Positions 1 to 5,856 of a DNA stretch of 6,414 nucleotides are shown here, piece by piece (the first letter of the stretch is position 1; every line of letters begins with the position of its first letter). Source of the stretch: an uncultured Eubacteriales bacterium (GTDB lineage: Bacteria > Bacillota > Clostridia > Oscillospirales > QAKW01); NCBI GenBank assembly GCA_934378025.1, contig CAKRPM010000075.1:1-6414 (forward strand). Reading direction: 5' to 3'. The translations under genes and the position numbers were made by a program. The notes beneath the pieces are model-generated. The model saw only the letters and a list, made by a program, of their open reading frames with translations. It was not told where the DNA came from and searched no databases.

Positions 1-449
1 GTGCGAATGTTGTGCAATCTATCCGCCAGTTTGATGATAATTACCCGCATATCTTTTGCCATGGCAAAAAACATTTTCCGCAAGTATTCAATTTGAGCCT
101 CTTCTTTGGAGGAATACGGAATTTGACCGATTTTTGTAACACCGTCTACCAGTTCCGCTACGGATTTTCCGAACTTGTCCGTCAAAATTTGCAGTGTGGC
201 GTCTGTATCTTCAATGGTGTCATGCAATAGTGCGGCGGCAACCGAATCCGAATCCAAACCAAACTCGTAAGTAATCAGGGCAACATGAAGCGGATGAACA
301 ATATACGGTTCACCGGAAGCACGGGTTTGCGCACCGTGGTATTCCTTGGCAAATAAAAACGCCTGCTCGATTTCGTCTAAATTATAATCATTTTTGTCTG
401 CCGTCAATTTTTCGATCAGCTCGTCGTACAATGCTTGTACGTTGTCCAT
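1..449 (-). CDS. rel: RelA/SpoT-family (p)ppGpp synthetase/hydrolase, N-terminal part (runs off the window)
   Basis: Only the first 149 residues are visible; the reading frame is open at base 1, so the 3' part lies outside the window. They form the HD-type hydrolase domain, which degrades (p)ppGpp to GDP/GTP plus pyrophosphate and is Mn-dependent in this family. Key residues are present: R43 and H52 (in V-H-P-L-H), H76-D77 and E80-D81 in HDTIEDT, and D143 and N147 in LADRLHN. Each is one less than the well-studied streptococcal Rel numbering (R44, H53, H77, D78, E81, D82, D144, N148), so the hydrolase half should be active. The ATG at 449 follows a near-perfect ribosome binding site. A long bifunctional Rel (about 730 residues, with synthetase, TGS and ACT domains) is likely, but only the hydrolase is seen; a short hydrolase-only protein is not excluded. 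The gene is 13 bases downstream of recJ and probably cotranscribed with it. Confidence 0.93.
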   Translation of the reverse strand, partial: MDNVQALYDELIEKLTADKNDYNLDEIEQAFLFAKEYHGAQTRASGEPYIVHPLHVALITYEFGLDSDSVAAALLHDTIEDTDATLQILTDKFGKSVAELVDGVTKIGQIPYSSKEEAQIEYLRKMFFAMAKDMRVIIIKLADRLHNIR

Positions 450-453
450 GACG

Positions 454-465
454 CCTCACCTCCTA
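454..465 (-). promoter_or_regulatory. rel ribosome binding site overlapping the recJ stop codon
   Basis: Read on the minus strand, the bases are TAGGAGGTGAGG, ending 4 bases before the rel ATG. AGGAGGTGA (464-456) is fully complementary to the 3' end of bacterial 16S rRNA, and the AGGAGG core is 9 bases from the start. The first three bases are the recJ TAG stop codon, so ribosomes terminating on recJ stop on the rel ribosome binding site. This fixes the rel start and suggests translational coupling. Confidence 0.85.
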
Positions 466-2502
466 TACGGAAATTTTTCGGTAAATATCGGAATGATCAA
501 GCAAAACTCTTTTTTCATCATGAATTTGCAATAATAACAGCCGCTGCTGAGCCACGGCATATTCAAGAATACCGATTTCTTTTAAAATCATCAGAGAAAC
601 CGTGAACTGAAATAAGCTCACAGAGCCAAACCCAAGTTGTTTCATAAGATTGGGCAGTAAAATGTATTCCGGCAACACCATCTGCGCACGCAGTGCGTGA
701 CGGCAAAAGCGATACACAGCGGCAATCTCCGAACGGGTGCAAACCCGTCCCTCAAATTTTTGAAGCAGCGCATCGCTGACATCTGAAATCAGCGCATGAT
801 ACTTATTTTCATACGGACGAATGGCCTTTACAATCATTTGAATTTCGCGCCGTCCGCAATATTCATTGATCGCCGCTTGAAATAAAACGTCCACACTCTC
901 TTCTCGGGCATATCCCAAGGCGTCAACACTCACGCCGAAATATACGGCACTGACGCGTTTTTTTCCGATGGCAAAAAGCAGTCGTGTGTGACGGCGCCCG
1001 CCGATCGGCGTAATATTTTTAATAACGGCGCTGCGCACGCAAAACAGCGGCGCCTCATTTTTATTTCCGAACGGTTCCAGGCGGGAAATCGATTCAAATG
1101 CGTTTTCACAAAAATCGTCTTCTTTTAAAACTGCGTCGACGATAAGATGATTTACAAATGTTTGTTTCCCCATAAAATCGGTGATATATTGTTGTAAATC
1201 ATCCCGAAACCGCGGTAAGTCGGAGACATTCATGGTAATGCCTGCGGCCATGGCATGACCGCCGAATTGAAAATACGATTGGTGAAGTGCACTGAGCGCT
1301 TCATACAAATTCAGCGGCTCAACACTTCGCCCCGATCCTTTCGCTTTGTTGCCGGAGATCGAAAACAAAATGGTAGGTACCCCGTATTTTTCCTTAATGC
1401 GGGAAGCCACAATGCCGATCACCCCATGATGCCATTGTTCACTCCAAAGCACAAGGACGTTTTGATGATCACATAAATGCCGGGTGCGAATGATCTGCTC
1501 GGCTTGTTTGAAAATTTCACTTTCCATACGCTGCCGTTCGTTATTTTTTTCGCAAAGATATGCCGCGATATCGGTGTAACAATTCGGATCGGTTTGTGTA
1601 AGCAGTTGAACGGCTTTCATCGGATTGCCGATTCGACCGGCTGCATTTATCCGCGGTGCCAGCAGAAAACTGATATCAAAGACAGAAATTTTTTGCGGAT
1701 TTCGGATACCGGATTGCTTCATCAGCGCCGCCAAACCGGCCTTATTTTTTGCCAAAACCGATAGGCCTTGTTTTACAATATAGCGGTTTTCGCCGATCAT
1801 CGGCATGACGTCCGCCACGGTTCCCAGCGCGACCAAGTCACCGTAAATTGATAAAAGTTCCGCATCCGACCGTTGATCCAGTGCACAGATCAGTTTAAAC
1901 ACAACGCCGACGCCGGCCAAAGACTTAAACGGATATGGGCAATCCGATTGCTTGGGATTGCAAACCGCAACGGCATGCGGCACGCTTTCACCGCATTCGT
2001 GATGATCGGTTATAATAAAGTCCAGTCCAAGAGATGCGGCATATTCAACTTCGCTGCAGGCCGTAATGCCCGTATCCACGGAAATAATTAAACTTGCACC
2101 GGTTTGGGCAATACGGTCAATGGCCTCATTATGGATTCCGTATCCTTCGGTAATGCGATCCGGTATGTAACAAAAAACCTGCAGCCCTTGGGCGGATAAA
2201 TAGCGTTTCAGCAAGCTGACCGAGGTAATACCGTCAACGTCATAATCTCCGTAAACGGCCACAATTTCTTTTTGTTCGATTGCGCGGGAAATACGATTGA
2301 CCGCTTTATCCATGTCTTTCAGCAAAAACGGATCGAGCAAGGCCTTTTCATCCGGATGAAAAAAGGCATCAATTTCTTCCGGCGTTTTAAAGCCGCGATT
2401 GATCAAGATATCCGCCAAAAACAGCGGAATTTTAAATGCGGTTGCCAGCGCGGCGGCATGAGCATGATTTTGTTGTAATATGATCCATTCTTTTTCGCCC
2501 AT
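463..2502 (-). CDS. recJ: Single-stranded-DNA-specific exonuclease RecJ
   Basis: This is a 679-residue DHH-family 5'-3' single-strand DNA exonuclease, acting in recombination repair and replication fork processing in the cytoplasm. In numbering from the ATG at 2502, metal-binding motifs are DYDVDG (86-91), VDTG with D143, TDHH (D166-H167-H168), and TVADVMP near 228-234. The linker PRINAAGR follows near 283-290. The DHHA1 half carries GSGRS (389-393) and GGHAMAAG (414-421). An OB-like region follows, and then a C-terminal segment of roughly 110 residues beyond the E. coli-type core (about 577 residues); longer RecJ proteins are usual in Firmicutes. A GTG at 2508 is an alternative start (681 residues), but it is only 4 bases from the GGAGG, whereas the ATG is 10 bases away. 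The gene has its own promoter and is followed by rel. Confidence 0.95.
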   Translation of the reverse strand: MGEKEWIILQQNHAHAAALATAFKIPLFLADILINRGFKTPEEIDAFFHPDEKALLDPFLLKDMDKAVNRISRAIEQKEIVAVYGDYDVDGITSVSLLKRYLSAQGLQVFCYIPDRITEGYGIHNEAIDRIAQTGASLIISVDTGITACSEVEYAASLGLDFIITDHHECGESVPHAVAVCNPKQSDCPYPFKSLAGVGVVFKLICALDQRSDAELLSIYGDLVALGTVADVMPMIGENRYIVKQGLSVLAKNKAGLAALMKQSGIRNPQKISVFDISFLLAPRINAAGRIGNPMKAVQLLTQTDPNCYTDIAAYLCEKNNERQRMESEIFKQAEQIIRTRHLCDHQNVLVLWSEQWHHGVIGIVASRIKEKYGVPTILFSISGNKAKGSGRSVEPLNLYEALSALHQSYFQFGGHAMAAGITMNVSDLPRFRDDLQQYITDFMGKQTFVNHLIVDAVLKEDDFCENAFESISRLEPFGNKNEAPLFCVRSAVIKNITPIGGRRHTRLLFAIGKKRVSAVYFGVSVDALGYAREESVDVLFQAAINEYCGRREIQMIVKAIRPYENKYHALISDVSDALLQKFEGRVCTRSEIAAVYRFCRHALRAQMVLPEYILLPNLMKQLGFGSVSLFQFTVSLMILKEIGILEYAVAQQRLLLLQIHDEKRVLLDHSDIYRKISV

Positions 2503-2510
2503 GTGCACGC

Positions 2511-2517
2511 TCCCTCC
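2511..2517 (-). promoter_or_regulatory. recJ ribosome binding site
   Basis: The minus-strand bases are GGAGGGA. The GGAGG core (2517-2513) is 10 bases from the ATG at 2502 and 4 bases from a GTG at 2508. The overlapping GGGAG (2514-2510) is 7 bases from the ATG. Spacing therefore favours the ATG slightly, but both starts are in the same frame and differ by only two residues. Confidence 0.7.
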
Positions 2518-2521
2518 GCAT

Positions 2522-2537
2522 TAATATTTTAATATTA
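2522..2537. repeat. AT-only inverted repeat over the recJ -10 and transcription start
   Basis: TAATATT (2522-2528) and its reverse complement AATATTA (2531-2537) are separated by two T residues. The dyad covers part of the -10 box and the predicted start of transcription. It could be a binding site, but in such AT-rich sequence it may be chance. Confidence 0.3.
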
Positions 2538-2562
2538 TAACATTTTATTAATATAATATCAA
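2534..2562 (-). promoter_or_regulatory. Sigma-A-type promoter for recJ-rel
   Basis: On the minus strand, the -35 element TTGATA (2562-2557) and the -10 element TATAAT (2539-2534) are separated by exactly 17 bases. TGT directly before the -10 makes it an extended -10 (TGnTATAAT). The -10 is a perfect consensus match and the -35 differs at one position. Transcription should start near 2527, leaving a leader of about 25 bases before the recJ ATG. The surrounding AT richness raises the chance of a false match, but the combination of box quality, spacing and placement after a terminator is strong. Confidence 0.8.
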
Positions 2563-2570
2563 TGCTTATA

Positions 2571-2602
2571 AATAAAAAAACAACGCAAACGCGTTGTTTT
2601 TT
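2571..2602 (-). terminator. Intrinsic terminator after ispH-rpsA
   Basis: On the minus strand, CAACGC (2596-2591) pairs with GCGTTG (2586-2581) across a four-base GTTT loop. The stem can be extended by A-U pairs from the flanking A and T runs. It is followed by TTTTTTTATTTAT as the U-tract, and it starts about 15 bases after the ispH-rpsA stop codon. The A-run on the other side makes it potentially bidirectional, though no plus-strand gene is supported here. Confidence 0.88.
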
Positions 2603-2616
2603 ATTAAGTTTTCAGT

Positions 2617-4611
2617 TTATTCTTCCGGCTTTGCCTCTTCTGCAGGCTCCTCTACCGGCGCTTCCTCTTCCAGCAGTGCACGAATGGATAAGCCGACCTT
2701 GCCGGTTTCCTTATTGATCTCAATGATCTTAGCGTCAACCTCTTGACCGACCGATACGACATCGGCAGGCTTGGAGATACGTTTGTCAGACAACTGGGAA
2801 ATGTGAATCAAACCGTCTACACCGTCCATGATATTGGCAAAAGCGCCGAACGGCATAAGATTTACGATTTTAACACTGACAACATCGCCCACATTGCATT
2901 TTTCGGTGAACAGCTTAAAGGGATTGTCTTCCTCTCTCTTGTAGCCCAGAGAAACCTTTTTGTTCTCGGGATCGAGATCTTTGATGTATACTTCCAGCGT
3001 ATCGCCTACTTTAACAACCTCGCTGGGATGTTTGATCTTTTTCCAGCTTAACTCGGTAATGTGAATCAAACCGTCCACACCGCCCAAATCGACAAATACG
3101 CCGAAGTTGGTGATGGATTTTTCACTGCGAACAACACCGGTCAATTTTTGACCGATTTCCGCGCTGGCCCAAAAAGCGTCTTGCGCCTGTTTTCTTTCGG
3201 CATTCGTTACCGCTTTCATAGAACCGATGATCTTTTTACGGCCGCGGTTATTGGAAAACTCAACAATGTTCAGTTTTACCTCGCTGCCGACCAAGGTGCT
3301 GTAGTCAAAATCTCTGGGTTTTCCGGTCAAAGACATCGGAACGAATACCCGAACTCCGTAAATCAAAACGGTAAGTCCGCCGTTATTAACACCGGAGACG
3401 ACACCCTCAACAACTTCTTTTTCGTTGTAAGCTTTTTCAATTTTCTCAAAGCCGATCAGAGCGTCAATTCTCTTTTTGGAAAGAGCGATCGTGCCCTCAA
3501 CATCGCTGACTCTTAAAACAATAGCATCAAATTGGTCGCCTACTTTAACCGCGCTTTCCAGGTCCACATTGGGATCTGTAGAGAAATTGTCTTTGGTAAT
3601 GAAGCCGGATTGTTTGGCGCCGAGTTCTACTTTGATTTCCGTCGGTGTAACGCCGACAACAACAACCTTCACCCTTTCTCCTGTTGTGATTGTTTTGCAG
3701 GAATCCTCCAACATCTGCGCAAAGGTCATTTCGCCAACTTCCGCAACATTTTTCGTCTCTTCTGACATAGTTTCTTTTACCTCCTCAATTACACAGTCCG
3801 GCGTCGAAGCCCCGGCTGTGATACCAATCTTATTAAATTCTTTTATAGTTTGGATTGGTATTTCGCTTTCGGACTCAATCAAAAAGGTATTCGGACACAC
3901 AGAAGAGGCGATATGAAAGAGCTTGTTAGTGTTGGAACTTTCTCTTCCTCCTACCACAAAAAACGCGTCACATTCCGCTGCAAGAGCAGCCGTTTCTTTT
4001 TGCCTGAGTTCGGTAGCATTACAGATTGTATCATATATTATCGAATTTTTAAAGGCTTTTTTTATAATTTTTTTACATTTTTCAAATTCTTTTACCGAAA
4101 AAGTTGTTTGCGCAACGACATCCACAAAAGCCTTGTTTTTTCTGGAAAAAAACTGGATAATTTGACTGAGCTGTTGAGCGTTTTCAAAAACAAAACATTT
4201 GTCTTTTTGTGCATACCCGACAATTCCGATCACTTCCGGATGCCGTTCATCGCCGGCAATCAGAACATAATGGTCCGCTTCCGCGGCGTCCGATACGATT
4301 TTTTGAATCTTGGAAACAAACGGACAAGTGGTATCAATTACGGTTCTTCCCGCTCGTTCCAGCCGCTCGTACGCATCTTTCGGAAGACCGTGCGCCCGTA
4401 CGACGCAAACGGCGCCTTCCGGTACATCATCAACATCCCTGGCAATGATTGCTCCGCGACGTTGTAAATCAGCAATAATTTGCGGATTATGAATGTTCGG
4501 TCCGATCGTATAAATCGGTGCCGGATATTTTTCCATGGTCTCATTCATCAGCTCCATGGCACGTTTTACGCCAAAGCAAAAGCCGGCGGTTTTTGTGACG
4601 TTAATTTCCAT
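2617..4611 (-). CDS. ispH: Bifunctional 4-hydroxy-3-methylbut-2-enyl diphosphate reductase / 30S ribosomal protein S1 fusion
   Basis: A 664-residue fusion, known in Clostridia. Residues 1 to about 282 are IspH (LytB), the 4Fe-4S enzyme that makes IPP and DMAPP in the last step of the MEP pathway. Cluster ligands C12, C96 and C197, substrate residues H41, H74, H124, E126, S225, N227 and S269 all sit at E. coli numbering; T169 in QTT matches E. coli T167. From about 299 to 645 come four S1 RNA-binding domains (about 305-380, 398-465, 486-558 and 573-645); the last two carry the classic FGVFVDLGGVDGLIHITELS and FGAFANIMDGVDGLIHISQLS signatures, and the tail is acidic (many E). S1 acts in mRNA binding on the 30S subunit. 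The ATG at 4611 has a weak GGGGGA-type ribosome binding site and overlaps the plsC end by 11 bases, suggesting coupling. The frame is intact throughout. The S1 half would be called rpsA alone. Confidence 0.96.
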   Translation of the reverse strand: MEINVTKTAGFCFGVKRAMELMNETMEKYPAPIYTIGPNIHNPQIIADLQRRGAIIARDVDDVPEGAVCVVRAHGLPKDAYERLERAGRTVIDTTCPFVSKIQKIVSDAAEADHYVLIAGDERHPEVIGIVGYAQKDKCFVFENAQQLSQIIQFFSRKNKAFVDVVAQTTFSVKEFEKCKKIIKKAFKNSIIYDTICNATELRQKETAALAAECDAFFVVGGRESSNTNKLFHIASSVCPNTFLIESESEIPIQTIKEFNKIGITAGASTPDCVIEEVKETMSEETKNVAEVGEMTFAQMLEDSCKTITTGERVKVVVVGVTPTEIKVELGAKQSGFITKDNFSTDPNVDLESAVKVGDQFDAIVLRVSDVEGTIALSKKRIDALIGFEKIEKAYNEKEVVEGVVSGVNNGGLTVLIYGVRVFVPMSLTGKPRDFDYSTLVGSEVKLNIVEFSNNRGRKKIIGSMKAVTNAERKQAQDAFWASAEIGQKLTGVVRSEKSITNFGVFVDLGGVDGLIHITELSWKKIKHPSEVVKVGDTLEVYIKDLDPENKKVSLGYKREEDNPFKLFTEKCNVGDVVSVKIVNLMPFGAFANIMDGVDGLIHISQLSDKRISKPADVVSVGQEVDAKIIEINKETGKVGLSIRALLEEEAPVEEPAEEAKPEE
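3766..3786 (-). promoter_or_regulatory. Candidate internal ribosome binding site and start codon for a free S1 protein
   Basis: Within the fusion gene, at the junction between the IspH and S1 parts, the minus strand reads GAGGAGGT (3786-3779) followed 11 bases after AGGAGG by an in-frame ATG (3768, residue M282). Translation from here would give a 383-residue protein beginning MSEETKNVAEVGEM and holding all four S1 domains. That is the length of stand-alone Firmicutes S1 homologues such as B. subtilis YpfD (about 382 residues). The spacing is a little longer than optimal, and the bases also encode conserved-looking E-E-V, so use of the site is inferred. Confidence 0.45.
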
Positions 4612-5188
4612 TTTCTTCCCCCAGCGAATAAATGGTTTTTAAAATCTTATCGCTTGCCTCTTGAAAATCCAGTCCGTCACAAAAGGATTGATAATCCGTG
4701 GGGTTGCTGACAAACACGTCGGTACGGGTAAAAAGTCTGAAATGTCCCTTTTTCGGACGAATATGTATCATCACAAAAGGCGCCGAGGATTTTTTGGCAA
4801 TCAGCGCCGTACCCGGTTTGGCTTTTGAAACCCGACCTTTGATAATGCGCGTTCCTTCCGGAAAAATACCGAGCACACCGCCGGATTTTAAAACATTTAC
4901 ACAAGTACGCACCGCTTTTAAATCCTTGCCGTCCCGATCCACGGGAAAAGCGCCGAGCTTTCGGATAATAAACCCGATGATCGGCGCCGAAACCACCTCT
5001 TTTTTGGCAATAAACGTCACATTTCTTTTAAGACAAAAAGCCATAAAGATCGGATCGGTATAAGAAATATGATTGGCACAGAGAATCAGCGGTCCCTCTG
5101 TCGGGATTCTGTCGGCATTATGAATCCGATACGGCATAAAAATTACCGCAAAAAAGCGAACAATACTTTTGGCAATTTTGTAAAACAT
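4601..5188 (-). CDS. plsC: 1-acyl-sn-glycerol-3-phosphate acyltransferase (PlsC/AGPAT family)
   Basis: A 195-residue membrane-associated acyltransferase that should transfer a fatty acyl chain to lysophosphatidic acid, giving phosphatidic acid, the precursor of membrane phospholipids. The catalytic NHxxxxD motif is NHISYTDP, with H40 and D45. Motif II is GAFPVDR (79-85) and the glycerol-phosphate-binding motif III is FPEGTR (109-114). An N-terminal hydrophobic/basic stretch (about 1-20) could anchor it to the inner face of the membrane. Its length is at the short end of the family, as is common in Clostridia. The ATG overlaps the cmk stop codon as TGATG, and GGGAG lies 8 bases upstream. It overlaps ispH-rpsA by 11 bases. 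Acyl donor and exact acceptor cannot be read from the sequence; the motifs fit lysophosphatidate best. Confidence 0.93.
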   Translation of the reverse strand: MFYKIAKSIVRFFAVIFMPYRIHNADRIPTEGPLILCANHISYTDPIFMAFCLKRNVTFIAKKEVVSAPIIGFIIRKLGAFPVDRDGKDLKAVRTCVNVLKSGGVLGIFPEGTRIIKGRVSKAKPGTALIAKKSSAPFVMIHIRPKKGHFRLFTRTDVFVSNPTDYQSFCDGLDFQEASDKILKTIYSLGEENGN

Positions 5189-5856
5189 CAGATATTCTCC
5201 CGTATTACAGTAATCAGTTTTTCAAGCGATTGATCAAAGCTCAGCCCGTCCGTGCTTAGGATAATACTGTCTTGAGACGGTTTTAAGGGGGCTATGGGAC
5301 GGCTTGAATCCTGTCGATCGCGTTCTTTTATATCGGCAAGAAGTTGTTCATAGTCAATCTCTTGCCCGCGCTCTTTGAGCTCATTAAAACGACGTTTGGC
5401 GCGCACTTCCGGAGAGGCGGTCAAAAAAATCTTAACATCCGCATTCGGAAGCACCACAGTGGCAATATCGCGCCCGTCCATGATTACATTATTTTTTTCG
5501 GCCATTTCCCGCTGACGATCCAGCAGAAAAGCGCGTACGCACGGAAGCGCCGCCACGTCGGAAGCAAAAGCGGAAATTTTATGCTCCCGTATAGCCTCGG
5601 AAACATTCTCACCGTTTAAATAAATCAATTGTTCGCCGTTTTCGTATTGAATATCAATCTGAATTTCGGGCAAAACCTGCCGTACATCCTCTTCCGTCAC
5701 CGGGGTAATCCCCTTCCGGCAGACAAACAAGCCGACAGCGCGATACATCGCACCGGTATCTACATAAATATAGCCCAATTGTTGCGCTGCTTTTCTGGAA
5801 AGCGTGCTTTTCCCCGATCCCGAGGGACCGTCCACTGCAATATTAATCGTTTTCAT
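5188..5856 (-). CDS. cmk: Cytidylate kinase (CMP/dCMP kinase)
   Basis: A 222-residue kinase that phosphorylates CMP and dCMP with ATP, supplying CDP/dCDP for nucleic acid and phospholipid (CDP-diacylglycerol) synthesis. The P-loop is GPSGSGKS (10-17). The DTGAMYRA motif (33-40) and MDGRDIATVV (126-135, with D127 and R129) are typical of Cmk, and the LID-side RxxR-rich segment AKRRFNELKERG and the DIKERDRQDSSR motif (about 175-186) follow. The length matches E. coli Cmk (227). A longer frame reading from a GTG at 5874 was not used: the ATG at 5856 has GGGAGG 5 bases upstream and gives the conserved N-terminus MKTINIAVDG. It starts inside the last codons of the flavoprotein gene and ends on the plsC start. 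Confidence 0.97.
   Translation of the reverse strand: MKTINIAVDGPSGSGKSTLSRKAAQQLGYIYVDTGAMYRAVGLFVCRKGITPVTEEDVRQVLPEIQIDIQYENGEQLIYLNGENVSEAIREHKISAFASDVAALPCVRAFLLDRQREMAEKNNVIMDGRDIATVVLPNADVKIFLTASPEVRAKRRFNELKERGQEIDYEQLLADIKERDRQDSSRPIAPLKPSQDSIILSTDGLSFDQSLEKLITVIRENI

Noticed and set aside
2571..2602. Terminator hairpin as evidence for a plus-strand transcript
   Set aside because: It can fold in both directions, but no plus-strand gene is supported upstream of it; the A-run is simply the complement of the U-tract.
3700..3800. IspH-S1 fusion as an assembly or sequencing error
   Set aside because: The same fusion is a known arrangement in Clostridia, the frame is continuous, and both halves keep conserved motifs up to the junction.
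3850..4467. Plus-strand open frame of 205 codons opposite ispH
   Set aside because: It lies fully antisense to a gene with conserved catalytic residues, its product is F/R-rich with no recognisable domain, and no ribosome binding site precedes it. The same applies to all other plus-strand frames in the window.
4338..4544. Minus-strand frame of 68 codons inside ispH
   Set aside because: It is out of frame with IspH, which is strongly supported, and shows no independent signal.
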